Source: Pseudomonas fluorescens
Lineage (GTDB): Bacteria; Pseudomonadota; Gammaproteobacteria; Pseudomonadales; Pseudomonadaceae
Length of the DNA: 64,000 bases
Assembly: GCF_000968015.1 (NCBI RefSeq)
Contig: NZ_LACH01000062.1
Span: forward strand, 1 to 64,000
Direction: 5' to 3'
Shown here: positions 52,857-62,122 of the stretch, piece after piece
Layout: each line of letters opens with the position of its first letter
Position numbering within the stretch: the first letter of the stretch is position 1
The notes under the pieces: generated by a model
Seen by the model: only the letters and a program-made list of their open reading frames with translations
What the model was told of the DNA's origin: nothing
Databases searched by the model: none
Program-made: the position numbers and the translations under genes

Positions 52857-55444
52857 CCAGGAGCCTGGACGATTACAATCGCATGCGCGATTTCTCGGCG
52901 ACCGCTGAACCGGCCGCCGGTAAACGTTCGGGCAAAAAAACCGCGAAAGACCATGCCTTGCAGTTCTGCATCCAGAAGCACGACGCCTCGCGCCTGCATT
53001 ACGATTTTCGCCTGGAGCTCGACGGCGCACTGAAAAGCTGGGCGGTGCCCAAAGGTCCGTCACTGGACCCCAAGGTCAAGCGCCTGGCGGTGCACGTCGA
53101 AGACCATCCGATTGATTACGCCACCTTCGAGGGAAGCATTCCCGAAGGGCATTACGGTGCCGGCGAGGTGATTGTCTGGGACCGGGGGGTGTGGATTCCT
53201 CAGGACGACCCGGCCGAGGCCTACGCCAAGGGCAAGCTTAAATTCGAGCTGAAAGGCGAGAAACTCGGCGGCCTGTGGAACCTGGTGCGCACGCACATGC
53301 CGGGCAAGCAGGAGCAGTGGTTTCTGATCAAGCATCAGGACGGCGCGGCCAAACCCGAAAGCGATTACGACGTGGTCGCCGCCGAGCCCGACAGCGTGCT
53401 CAGTAACCGGACCATCGTGGCCAAAAAGCCGAAGACCGCTGCCAATCCAAAAGCCATCAAAAAACCGGCCGCCCCGGCGCGCAAGGAAAAGTCGGCGTCA
53501 TTGACGGGCGCCCGCAAAGCCAAATTGCCGGAGCTGCTCAAACCAGAACTGGCGACGCTGGTCGAAAAAGCCCCGGGCGGCGAGTGGAGCTATGAGATCA
53601 AGTTCGATGGCTATCGGATCATGGCGCGCATCGATCACGACGAAGTCAAACTGTTCACCCGCAACGGTCACGACTGGACCCACAAACTGCCCCGGCAAGC
53701 CGAGGCGTTGGCGGCACTGGGTCTCGAATCCGCCTGGCTCGACGGGGAAATGGTGGTCGCCGACGAGCAGGGCGTGCCGGACTTTCAGGCCTTGCAAAAC
53801 GCCTTCGACTCGGGCCGCAGCGGCAACATCGTCTACTACCTGTTCGACATGCCTTACCTCAACGGCGTGGACCTGCGCGAGGTGCCGGTCGAGGAGCGAA
53901 GGGTTGCGCTGTCGACCGTGCTCAACCCTAACAAAGACCCGCTGTTGCGCTTCTCTGATGCCTTTAGTGAAGAACCGGAAGCCCTGCTTAACAGCGCCTG
54001 CCAAATGCAGATGGAAGGGCTGATCGGCAAGCGTCTGGGCTCGCCTTACGTGTCGCGGCGCAGCAGCGACTGGATCAAGCTCAAGTGCAAGCATCGGCAG
54101 GAATTTGTGGTCGTCGGTTTCACTGACCCGAAAGGCTCGCGCAATGCCTTCGGTGCGCTGCTGCTGGGGTTGCATGACCGCGACAGCGGTGAGTTGCGTT
54201 ACGCGGGCAAGGTCGGCACCGGGTTCAACGAGACGACGCTCAAGCGTATTTACGAGCAACTGAAACCGCTGCAAACCAAAAAGGTTTCGGTGGTCAATCC
54301 GCCGAGCGGTTTTGACGCCAAGGGTGTGCACTGGCTCAAGCCCACGCTGCTGGCTGAGGTCGCTTTTGCCGAAATGACCAAAGAAGGTTCAGTCCGTCAT
54401 GCAGTGTTCCATGGCCTGCGTGACGACAAACCTGCCGACGACATTACCGAGGAGCGTCCGAAAGCCGTGAAGACTTCAGCCGCGAAAAAAACCACTGCCG
54501 AAAAACCTTCCACCCCTGCCAACAAGAAAGCAGCGCCCGCACCCTCACAAATCGGCCTGGGCGAGGGCAAGGTCCGAATCACTCACCCGGACCGGGTGAT
54601 CGACGCCAGCAGCGGTACCACCAAAGTGCAACTGGCGGAGTATTACGCCAGCGTCGCCGAATGGATTTTGCCCGAACTCAAGGACCGACCCGTGGCGCTG
54701 GTGCGCGCACCGGACGGCATCAACGGCGAACTGTTTTTCCAGAAGAACGCCGAGCGCCTGGCCATTCCGGGGATCACCACCCTGGACAAGGCACTCACCG
54801 GCCAACCGGTGATGATCATCGACAACGCCGAAGCCCTGGTCGGCGCCGTGCAGATGAGCACTGTCGAGTTGCACACCTGGAACGCCACCTCGGACAACCT
54901 CGACAAACCCGACCGCTTCGTCCTCGACCTCGACCCGGACCCGGCGCTGCCCTGGAAAAGCATGGTCGAGGCGACTCAGCTGACCCTATCGGTACTCGAT
55001 GAACTGGGGCTCAAGGCGTTCCTCAAGACCAGCGGCGGCAAAGGGATTCACCTGGTGGTGCCACTGACCCGCAAGCTGGGTTGGGATGAGGTGAAAGACT
55101 TCAGCCACGCGATCGTCAGCCACATGGCCAAGTTGTTGCCGGAGCGTTTTTCCGCCGTGTCGGGACCGAAGAACCGGGTCGGGCGGATCTTCATCGATTA
55201 CCTGCGCAACGGTCTCGGCGCCACGACGATCTGCGCCTACGCCGTGCGCACCCGTGAAGGGCTGCCGGTGTCGGTACCGATCTTTCGCGAAGAGGTGGGC
55301 GAGCTCAAGGGTGGCAATCAGTGGAACGTGCACACTGTGCATGAACGCCTGGCCGAAGTCGGTGACGAACCTTGGAGGGATTTGAAGAAAACCCGGCAGT
55401 CGATCACCGCCGAAATGCGACGGCGGGTCGGGATGAAAAAGTAG
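52853..55444 (+). CDS. ligD: DNA ligase D (phosphoesterase-ligase-polymerase)
   Basis: 863 residues with three domains. Residues about 1-190 are the 3'-phosphoesterase (SRLHYDFRLELDG, IPEGHYGAGEVIVWD). Residues about 220-530 are the ATP-dependent ligase, with Lys250 of EIKFDGYR as the nucleotide-accepting residue. Residues about 555-863 are the polymerase, with the catalytic Asp692/Asp694 pair in DLDPDP. The enzyme fills and seals broken ends in bacterial non-homologous end joining, together with Ku. A ku gene is not in this window. Here ligD is the third gene of an operon that starts with a haem-oxygenase-fold protein. Confidence 0.96.
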   Translation: MTRSLDDYNRMRDFSATAEPAAGKRSGKKTAKDHALQFCIQKHDASRLHYDFRLELDGALKSWAVPKGPSLDPKVKRLAVHVEDHPIDYATFEGSIPEGHYGAGEVIVWDRGVWIPQDDPAEAYAKGKLKFELKGEKLGGLWNLVRTHMPGKQEQWFLIKHQDGAAKPESDYDVVAAEPDSVLSNRTIVAKKPKTAANPKAIKKPAAPARKEKSASLTGARKAKLPELLKPELATLVEKAPGGEWSYEIKFDGYRIMARIDHDEVKLFTRNGHDWTHKLPRQAEALAALGLESAWLDGEMVVADEQGVPDFQALQNAFDSGRSGNIVYYLFDMPYLNGVDLREVPVEERRVALSTVLNPNKDPLLRFSDAFSEEPEALLNSACQMQMEGLIGKRLGSPYVSRRSSDWIKLKCKHRQEFVVVGFTDPKGSRNAFGALLLGLHDRDSGELRYAGKVGTGFNETTLKRIYEQLKPLQTKKVSVVNPPSGFDAKGVHWLKPTLLAEVAFAEMTKEGSVRHAVFHGLRDDKPADDITEERPKAVKTSAAKKTTAEKPSTPANKKAAPAPSQIGLGEGKVRITHPDRVIDASSGTTKVQLAEYYASVAEWILPELKDRPVALVRAPDGINGELFFQKNAERLAIPGITTLDKALTGQPVMIIDNAEALVGAVQMSTVELHTWNATSDNLDKPDRFVLDLDPDPALPWKSMVEATQLTLSVLDELGLKAFLKTSGGKGIHLVVPLTRKLGWDEVKDFSHAIVSHMAKLLPERFSAVSGPKNRVGRIFIDYLRNGLGATTICAYAVRTREGLPVSVPIFREEVGELKGGNQWNVHTVHERLAEVGDEPWRDLKKTRQSITAEMRRRVGMKK

Positions 55445-55466
55445 TGGTTAGGGTGAACACGGTCGG

Positions 55467-55557
55467 TGTAGGAGCTGGCGAAGCCTGCGATCCTGGCGAC
55501 GGTTGTTACACCGACAACATCAAGATCAAAAGATCGCAGCCTGCGGCAGCTCCTACC
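55467..55557. repeat. REP pair of the GTAGGAGCTG type
   Basis: TGTAGGAGCTGGCGAAGCCTG at the left faces CAGCCTGCGGCAGCTCCTA at the right, with GCGATC/GATCGC pairing inside. This differs from the GTGGGAGCGAG REPINs elsewhere in the window. It lies between convergent ligD and lipoprotein genes. Confidence 0.8.
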
Positions 55558-55571
55558 GGGAGGGGGTGGTG

Positions 55572-56246
55572 TTACTTGATGAACGCCTGCATATCGGTGG
55601 TCAGTTTATCGATCGCCGCTTTGAAATCTTTGGCGGTAACCTTCTGGCTCTCGTTCGAAAGCTGGGTGCCGAACACCTTGCGCACCACTTTGGCCACCGT
55701 CTGATTGGTTTTCGCGTCGATGAACTCGGCTTCGATGAACAGGGTAGTGTCCTGGTCCCGGTGACCGGTCGCTGCCTGTGTCGCCCCGACCACGGCGGCG
55801 ACCGGAACCACTTCATACCACTTCATGCCTGCGTTTTCGGCACTCACCCCGGTGATGGCTGCGCGCATGATCAGGAGTTTTGAGCCTTTCGGGGCCGAGC
55901 CAGCGCTGGAGACCACGCGGTATTTCTGCCCCAGCGTACTTTTGGCTTTGCTGGTCATGTAGCTCTGAATGTCGCTGAGCGTCTGCTGGTTCACCCGCTC
56001 ATTGGGCTTGGGCGCCGGGTAGAGCTCCAGTTTGTTGAAAGCCACCGTGTCGTACGCATTCGGGTTCCATGACGGGCTCACCCAGCGCATCGCTGTTCCG
56101 CCGCTGGGGGTGGTCACTTCTTGCAGGTTGTTATAGCTGGACAGGTAGCCGGAATATTGCTCTTTCTCCGTCACCTTCGAAGTGCAACCGCCGAGCAGCA
56201 GGCCGGCCATTGCAGCGCCAACGAACAATTTGCGGGACAGATTCAT
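55572..56246 (-). CDS. DUF3313 family lipoprotein
   Basis: 224 residues from ATG 56246. The lipoprotein signal NLSRKLFVGAAMAGLLLGGC ends in lipobox LLGGC (Cys20). The body, beginning SKVTEKEQYSGYLSSYNNLQ, follows DUF3313. It lies 47 bp downstream of a FadL-type porin on the same strand. It probably sits in the outer membrane. Function unknown, but a role with the porin and arylsulfatase encoded upstream is suggested by the operon. Confidence 0.85.
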   Translation of the reverse strand: MNLSRKLFVGAAMAGLLLGGCTSKVTEKEQYSGYLSSYNNLQEVTTPSGGTAMRWVSPSWNPNAYDTVAFNKLELYPAPKPNERVNQQTLSDIQSYMTSKAKSTLGQKYRVVSSAGSAPKGSKLLIMRAAITGVSAENAGMKWYEVVPVAAVVGATQAATGHRDQDTTLFIEAEFIDAKTNQTVAKVVRKVFGTQLSNESQKVTAKDFKAAIDKLTTDMQAFIK

Positions 56247-56293
56247 AGTGGTGTGTGCTCCATGGATTAAGTCGTTTTTTCGGTAGCAGGGCA

Positions 56294-57562
56294 TCAGAAT
56301 CGCCAGGTCATGTTTCCGGTCACGGCTTGAATCCAGGCATTGTCGAACTGACCTGATATTCGATTACCGGACGTTGATTTGGTCTGGTCGACCGGCATGT
56401 CACCGAGCCAGACCATCGCCCAACTGACGTTGACGTCGGTGTCCTTGTTCAGAGCATAGGTGGCTCCTGTCGCAATGCGCCAGGATTCGGCCATTGGCAC
56501 CGTTACAGTGCGATCACTGTCCGAGACGGCGCTGCTGTCGTAAGCCACTCCGAAGTTCCACAACCATTGTGGCGTGGCCTGGTATTGCGCGCCGAGCGCC
56601 AGTTGCCAGGTGTCTTTGTAGTTGGCATCAATCGTGGTCGATCGGGCATCGACCGCTGTAGTGTCGACCTGGACCCCGACCTCGCCGAACTCTGACCAGT
56701 CCTGCCAATTGACCGAGGCGAGCAAGGCCCACTGCCGGTCGAGTTGCTGGAACAGGCTCAGGGTGACGGTTTGTGGCACGGTTACGTCGAGTTGGGTGTT
56801 CAGGCCATTCAATCGATCCAGCGCCGGGCCATTGCCTTTGACGTCTAGCCCGTCCTCAAACTGCAGGTCGACCTTGCTGGTGTAAGCCAGGCCAATGCGC
56901 GTGCCGGCTTGCGGAGCGTAGATCACCCCCACATTCGCGCCAAAACCCCAATCCTTGTCTTTGTACTTGAACTGGCCGTCGCTGCGGTCGGTAAGGCCGA
57001 ACGGCGAGCGGTCAATCGCGGTGTCGGATTGCAACATGCCATACATGGCTTTCACGCCAACGCCCACCGACCATTGCTCGTTAAAGCGATAAGCCACGCT
57101 GGGTACAAAAGATAAACCGCCGAGGCTGGCGTTCTGCGCGAAATAGCGCCCGGACCAGTCGTTGTCGTAATTCTCTGCCAACCCGAAGTCAGCATACTGG
57201 CCGAAGCCAACGCTCCAGTGGTCATCGAGTTGATGGCTGATAAAGAAACTACCGCCGGGAATGGGGTCGAGGGCGTTGCCACTGCCGCTACCCGGGACGT
57301 TGGTGTCGTCGTCGCGATTGAACTTGAGGTTGCCGTAGAGCACTTGCAAGCCGCCGGTGATTTGCGTGCCTGGCAGGTAACTCATGCCCGCCGGGTTACT
57401 GGCGATGGTCGAGGGACCTTGAGCGCGGGCCGCAGCACCGGCGTTGGCCAGGCCGGCGTTATCAGTGCCGATTTCGTAGAGCATGAGACCGCCGGCATAC
57501 GCTTGCTGACAGCACAACGCAAGCAAGGTGAAGGCGGGCAGGGTGGATGTTTTTATCTGCAT
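56294..57562 (-). CDS. FadL/OmpP1-family outer-membrane porin
   Basis: 422 residues with a signal peptide (MQIKTSTLPAFTLLALCCQQAYA). Just after the cleavage site are the family's GGLMLYEIGTDNAGLANAGAAARAQGPSTIASNPAGM features in the N-terminal plug. A beta-barrel with aromatic-ending strands fills the rest and ends with Phe (TWRF). FadL porins take up hydrophobic compounds. It lies between the arylsulfatase and the DUF3313 lipoprotein genes in one operon, so it may import a hydrophobic alcohol or sulfate-ester product. Confidence 0.9.
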   Translation of the reverse strand: MQIKTSTLPAFTLLALCCQQAYAGGLMLYEIGTDNAGLANAGAAARAQGPSTIASNPAGMSYLPGTQITGGLQVLYGNLKFNRDDDTNVPGSGSGNALDPIPGGSFFISHQLDDHWSVGFGQYADFGLAENYDNDWSGRYFAQNASLGGLSFVPSVAYRFNEQWSVGVGVKAMYGMLQSDTAIDRSPFGLTDRSDGQFKYKDKDWGFGANVGVIYAPQAGTRIGLAYTSKVDLQFEDGLDVKGNGPALDRLNGLNTQLDVTVPQTVTLSLFQQLDRQWALLASVNWQDWSEFGEVGVQVDTTAVDARSTTIDANYKDTWQLALGAQYQATPQWLWNFGVAYDSSAVSDSDRTVTVPMAESWRIATGATYALNKDTDVNVSWAMVWLGDMPVDQTKSTSGNRISGQFDNAWIQAVTGNMTWRF

Positions 57563-57631
57563 TGGGTTACCTCAGCAAATGTCCTTCCCGAACGCGGGTG
57601 GCCAGCGTTGGCCACCCGTTGACTCGACTGT

Positions 57632-59248
57632 TTACTTGGCCATTTCCGCCCGAGCGGCTGCGATCTTGGCTTTGACGGAATCGAGGTTGAAGCTCGCGCC
57701 TTTTTGCATCGGCGGGAATTCAATCGCGGTTTCAGCCAGCTTGGCGACCTGCTGCTGGACGAACACGAACCGCCAGAACTGGAATTTGAACCAGTCGAAG
57801 TACTGCTGGGACCCTTGCGCTGACTGGTTTTCCGGCCAGCCCATACGTTCGAACGGGTCGAGACGAAGGTTGGTCAGGATCGGTACATCGACCGCCAATT
57901 TGGCGCCCATCCAGCCACCTGGTTGTTCAATGAAACGGTATTTGTAGTCATCGATCCGTACCGCACCGAGCGAACTCTCGCCAAAGTAGAAGATTTCATG
58001 CCGGTTCGACGGACCTTTGCCGGTGATCATCGGCGTCTGGTCGTAGCCGTCCAGATGCACCTTGTACGTGGTATCGCCCAATTGTTTGCCCTTGAGCAGT
58101 TCGGCAGTGATGTTCGGATTTCCGGCTGCCGCGACCAGGGTCGGGAACCAGTCCATACCGGACATGATGCCGTTTGCCACCGTATTGACCGGTACTTTGC
58201 CCGGCCAGCGAATGATCGCCGGTACGCGGAAACCACCTTCCATCACTGTGCCCTTGCCCATGGCAAACGGGGTGGTGCCGCCATCCGGCCAGGTGAAGTT
58301 TTCCGCGCCGTTGTCGGTGGTGAAAATCACGATGGTGTTGTCATCCATGCCGTCTTTTTTCAGCTTGGCCATCAGGTCGCCGACGATATCGTCGAGCTGT
58401 GCCATGCCTGCTTCCTGTTCTGACCAGCCATTTTGCGCATTGCGCATGGCCTCATACTTGTCGGAGAGGTGCGTGACGATGTGCATGCGGGTGGGGTTGA
58501 GCCAGAGGAAGAATGGTTTATTGTCCTGCTTGGCCTTGTCCACAAAGGCGAATGCCTTGTCACGAATCTCTTCGTCGATGGTTTTCATCCGCTCCGGATA
58601 CAGCGTGCCGGCGTCTTCGATTTTCTGTTTGCCGACCTTGCCCCAGCGCGGCATCACGGTCGCGTCGTCAGTCGTCGTGGCCCAGCTGTGAACCATGTTG
58701 CGTGGGCCGACGGTGGGCAGAAGATCTTGTGGATAGTTGGGGTGCGCCGGGTCTTCCATGGCGTCGAGGTGGTAGAGATAGCCGAAGAACTCGTCGAAAC
58801 CATGCACGGTCGGCAGGAACTGATTCAAGTCGCCCAAGTGATTTTTGCCGAACTGGCCGGTGGCGTAGCCCATGGACTTGAGTGTGGTGGCGATGGTGAC
58901 GGCTTCGGCGGGAATACCAACGGGAGAACCGGCCTGACCGACAGTGGTCATCCCGGTACGGATCGGCAGTTCGCCGGTAATGAAGTTGGCCCGCCCGGCG
59001 GTGCAACTGGCTTCGGCGTAGTAGTCGGTGAAACGCATGCCTTCAGCCGCGAGCTGGTCGAGGTTGGGTGTTCGACCGGCCATCATGCCCTGGTTGTAGA
59101 CACCGATGTTGGACCAGCCAATATCGTCACCCATGATGACAACAATGTTGGGGACTGTTTTGTCGGCTGCTTGAGTGATGCCGGGGACAACCATTGCAGA
59201 TAGAAGTAAGGGGACGGCGAACACCGAGGATAGTTTTGTCCGGTTCAT
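57632..59248 (-). CDS. Secreted arylsulfatase (type I, formylglycine-dependent)
   Basis: 538 residues from ATG 59248. A signal peptide (MNRTKLSSVFAVPLLLSA to ITQAADK) leads the sulfatase fold. Metal residues lie in IVVIMGDDIGWSN (Asp41, Asp42). The formylglycine site is Cys82 in SCTAGR, which fits the C-x-(P/A)-x-R rule. Later there is TTDNGAEN with conserved Asp/Asn. It hydrolyses sulfate esters in the periplasm. The maturase that makes formylglycine is not nearby. FadL and lipoprotein genes follow at 69 bp and 47 bp spacing. Confidence 0.92.
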   Translation of the reverse strand: MNRTKLSSVFAVPLLLSAMVVPGITQAADKTVPNIVVIMGDDIGWSNIGVYNQGMMAGRTPNLDQLAAEGMRFTDYYAEASCTAGRANFITGELPIRTGMTTVGQAGSPVGIPAEAVTIATTLKSMGYATGQFGKNHLGDLNQFLPTVHGFDEFFGYLYHLDAMEDPAHPNYPQDLLPTVGPRNMVHSWATTTDDATVMPRWGKVGKQKIEDAGTLYPERMKTIDEEIRDKAFAFVDKAKQDNKPFFLWLNPTRMHIVTHLSDKYEAMRNAQNGWSEQEAGMAQLDDIVGDLMAKLKKDGMDDNTIVIFTTDNGAENFTWPDGGTTPFAMGKGTVMEGGFRVPAIIRWPGKVPVNTVANGIMSGMDWFPTLVAAAGNPNITAELLKGKQLGDTTYKVHLDGYDQTPMITGKGPSNRHEIFYFGESSLGAVRIDDYKYRFIEQPGGWMGAKLAVDVPILTNLRLDPFERMGWPENQSAQGSQQYFDWFKFQFWRFVFVQQQVAKLAETAIEFPPMQKGASFNLDSVKAKIAAARAEMAK

Positions 59249-59536
59249 ATCGAGCTCCTGCGCACTTGCGTTGGTACTCTGAGACGAGCCCCCGACCGCC
59301 CAGGAAATTTTGGATCCCCCGCGAAGAGCGTAGGTAAGAATTGTGAAATTTCCAGTCATTTGTTTTTCGGCCGAAGGCCTTGTTTCATGGGCTTTACAGT
59401 TTGTTGTGGATTCGGATGATTACTGACATCTCAATCAGATGAAGTCCTCAGTCCGTGCCGGAACCGGCCATATGGGATGTGATATTAGAAGTGCGGGAGG
59501 GCATGGAGCGGCGAGCGTGGCTCGCCGCTCCAACGA

Positions 59537-59818
59537 CTATTGCTTGCCGACAGCGGCCGCCAGCAGCGGCGCTATCTGTTCATCAGTCAGTGCTGCCTGG
59601 ACCTCCATGGTCATGAGGTCGCTCCATTCCAGCACCCACTTCTGAATGGCTGCCGGATCACTGGCCTCTGCCACGCCAAAACCGGATGCACCACCGACGG
59701 CGTGCCAGCGTCCCAGCATTTTGACGCCAGTGGGTGGAGCCCCCCCAGTCTTGAGGAAGCGCTCGATCGCACTGTTACGATTTGCCGAACTGATAGACCA
59801 ACTGACTATGAATAACAT
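59537..59818 (-). CDS. DUF3303-family protein
   Basis: 93 residues from ATG 59818, preceded by AGGAGGT at good spacing. The block MLFIVSWSISSANRNSAIERFLKTGG fits DUF3303, a small ferredoxin-fold-like family of unknown function. The 59249-59536 gap before it holds no gene I can support. Confidence 0.8.
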   Translation of the reverse strand: MLFIVSWSISSANRNSAIERFLKTGGAPPTGVKMLGRWHAVGGASGFGVAEASDPAAIQKWVLEWSDLMTMEVQAALTDEQIAPLLAAAVGKQ

Positions 59819-60058
59819 TGGCCACCTCCTGCTACGGATTGGCACCTGTTGCTCTTCGCGCACCTGGCTGGTGCCGGGACCACGATCACGCTTGAGTGTC
59901 CAGCTTCATCCCTGACTGGCTTGAAACCATTGCTCCCATGAGAAGGCATAGCAGCGGGCCAGACTCTGCGTATGACCGCTGATCCTGTTTCGTTGCTTTT
60001 GTACAGGGTCGTGGATGACGTGTGTTTCACCAACGAAACAAGGTTCATCAGGCTGATT

Positions 60059-60460
60059 TCACGCGTCGCGCAACAGGTCGTTGGCGTTGAGCAGTTCGTA
60101 GGCAATTTCCGGGCGCTTCTCCAGTGCGCGGCGAATCGCGGCCGGGATCGACTGTCGGGTTTTGCGGCATAGCCCCGGTTGTTCGCCAAGGTTAATACCG
60201 ATACCGCGCATGGTGCGTACTTCATTGAAACTGGGGACGATGTCCACGCGGATGCCCAACTGCTCATACATCCGCCGTTGCAGACGTTCGAGGTCACTCA
60301 GGCTTTGGAGGTTTTCCAGGCGTTCGACCAGGCGCTTTTCTTCCGAACGGGTCAGAAACAGAATGCGCACGTCCGCCCCCGGTGTTTCCAGCAGTGGGTC
60401 ACGCCCGCAGTCGCAGGCGCCGGGCGGGCAGGGTTGGCGGATCGGAGGCGTGGTGGTCAT
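60059..60460 (-). CDS. Hypothetical protein with N-terminal cysteine cluster
   Basis: About 133 residues from the ATG at 60460. A TTG at 60469 is an alternative with a better-placed GGAG. The N terminus has a C-x4-C-x-C cluster (CPPGACDC), followed by a helical segment (LFLTRSEEKRLVERLENL) and a later helix pair. It might bind a metal or zinc. No family is recognised. It has no signal peptide. Confidence 0.6.
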   Translation of the reverse strand: MTTTPPIRQPCPPGACDCGRDPLLETPGADVRILFLTRSEEKRLVERLENLQSLSDLERLQRRMYEQLGIRVDIVPSFNEVRTMRGIGINLGEQPGLCRKTRQSIPAAIRRALEKRPEIAYELLNANDLLRDA

Positions 60461-60654
60461 GGGGTTCAATCATAGAGTGCTCCAATCGGGTTTGCCCATA
60501 GGGATTCTTGCCCTTCTGGCGAACGGATCACGCCGGGTCTAGGCTGAAGAGTCCGCAGTATCAGGGCAGCGATATGACTTATGTCGTGGTTAATGCGCCT
60601 TGAGTCGGGAGGGTGGATCACATTCCGACCGCTTGATTTTAGAGGAGACGCAGC

Positions 60655-61047
60655 ATGGAGCGATTCACGGGTGGTTGCCTGTGCGGCAACGTCCGACTTG
60701 AAGCGTCGGGACTCCCATACCGAGTCGGCCTTTGTCACTGCCTCGACTGCCGCAAGCATCATGGGGCGCTTTTTCATGCTTGCGCGATATTCCCTCAGAG
60801 TGCAGTGACGATCGAAGGCGAAACACGCGACTACGCAGGGCGGTTTTTCTGTCCCCGCTGTGGCTCGTCCGTTTTTTCGCGCACCGACGACGAAATCGAA
60901 GTGAACCTGGGATCCCTGGATGCCCCTGACCAATTGATGCCAACCTACGAAAGCTGGATCGTGCGTCGCGAGGCCTGGTTGCCGCCGTTTCCGCTCACGA
61001 GACGATACGAGCGCGATCGTGACGTCACGGGTCGCTTTGAGGAGTAG
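60655..61047 (+). CDS. GFA/CENP-V family protein
   Basis: 130 residues with the zinc-binding pattern of the GFA family: GGCLCGNVRLE near the N terminus, CHCLDCRKHHGA, and FCPRCGSSVF. The family includes glutathione-dependent formaldehyde-activating enzymes, although most members have no proven function. Glutathione or formaldehyde chemistry here would complement the broken alcohol dehydrogenase, but that is only a suggestion. It is followed 33 bp later by a phosphoesterase gene. Confidence 0.9.
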   Translation: MERFTGGCLCGNVRLEASGLPYRVGLCHCLDCRKHHGALFHACAIFPQSAVTIEGETRDYAGRFFCPRCGSSVFSRTDDEIEVNLGSLDAPDQLMPTYESWIVRREAWLPPFPLTRRYERDRDVTGRFEE

Positions 61048-61080
61048 GTGGCGATGCCTGAACCTGATCTGGAGCGCTGC

Positions 61081-61539
61081 ATGAAAGTGGGCGTGATTTC
61101 CGATACCCATGGCTTGCTCCGCGCCGAAGCCCTTGCTGCACTGCAGGGGTGTGAACGGATTATTCACGCGGGCGACATCGGCAACCCCGAAATCCTCGAT
61201 CAACTGGCATCAATAGCCCCGCTGCACGTGGTCCGCGGGAACAATGATCTGGATGCCCCTTGGGCAGAAAATATCGCCGACTGCCTCTGTTTCGACCTGA
61301 ACGGATGGCAGACCTTGCTGGTACATGACAGTGCCGATGTCCCTGCCGTGCTTGATCCAGGCATAAAGCTGGTGATCACCGGCCACTCGCACAAGCCACG
61401 CATAGAATGGCGCGGCGAACAGCTCTACCTCAATCCCGGCAGCGCGGGACGCCGGCGCTTCAAGCTGCCGGTGACACTGGCTCTGCTTGAGGTGCTTGAG
61501 ACCTCAATTGAGCCGCGTCTGATCTCGCTAGTGGAATGA
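61081..61539 (+). CDS. YfcE/MJ0936-type metallophosphoesterase
   Basis: 152 residues from ATG 61081 (MKVGVISDTHGLLRAE), with GGAG 8 nt upstream. GTG 61048 is a longer alternative. The metal motifs are SDTHGL, HAGDIGN, RGNNDLD and TGHSHKP. Members are small phosphodiesterases. The substrate is not evident. Confidence 0.88.
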   Translation: MKVGVISDTHGLLRAEALAALQGCERIIHAGDIGNPEILDQLASIAPLHVVRGNNDLDAPWAENIADCLCFDLNGWQTLLVHDSADVPAVLDPGIKLVITGHSHKPRIEWRGEQLYLNPGSAGRRRFKLPVTLALLEVLETSIEPRLISLVE

Positions 61540-61660
61540 CCTTTCCCAGGTTTTTAGTTTTTACTGTGAGCAGGGCCTTGCCAAACCGGGCGTTCCACAC
61601 TGAGTTTTCCAGCCGCTATATACTCGACGGCCCCTTTACCCCCTCAAGCAAGAGATCCCC

Positions 61661-62041
61661 ATGGCAAACCACGACATCACCTTCCTCCCCGACCCCGATC
61701 CGGAATCCATCTCCTCGGATGTCGCCGGTTTTGGCGGCCTGTTGGTCTCCACTCAAATCCCCACCCGCGCCGACGGCAGCCTGGAACTGGGCGACATCAC
61801 TCTGCAAAGCGAATGCACCCTGCAGGCACTCAAGGTTGCATTGGAGCACGCCGGCAGTTCCATGGACCGGGTTCTGCATCTGACCATCTACCTCACCGAC
61901 ATGGCCGACCGCGCCGCCTTCAACGAGGTCTACCAGCGCTTCTTCGCCAAGCCCTGGCCGGTTCGGGCCGCTGTTGGCGTGGCCTCCCTGGCAGTTGAAG
62001 GCATGCGCGTGGAAGTCACCGCGATGGCGGCCAAGGGCTGA
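61661..62041 (+). CDS. RidA-family protein
   Basis: 126 residues with the YjgF/RidA pattern: GGLLVSTQIPTRADGS, QALKVALEHAGSSMDRVLHLTIYL and VRAAVGVASLAVEGMRVEV (the catalytic Arg region). It may deaminate reactive enamine or imine intermediates. The predicted aldehyde dehydrogenase gene lies downstream, convergent. Confidence 0.88.
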   Translation: MANHDITFLPDPDPESISSDVAGFGGLLVSTQIPTRADGSLELGDITLQSECTLQALKVALEHAGSSMDRVLHLTIYLTDMADRAAFNEVYQRFFAKPWPVRAAVGVASLAVEGMRVEVTAMAAKG

Positions 62042-62122
62042 GTCCGCGGGCTTGACCGGCGGCCTCGTTCAACGAGCGGGCTCCACCGGGCGGGTTGGCA
62101 ACGACGGCGTCAAGGATGGCTT

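Noticed and set aside
59806-60297. Long minus-strand frame of 163 residues near the DUF3303 gene
   Set aside because: It overlaps the well-supported cysteine-cluster protein in a different frame and has no motifs or ribosome site.
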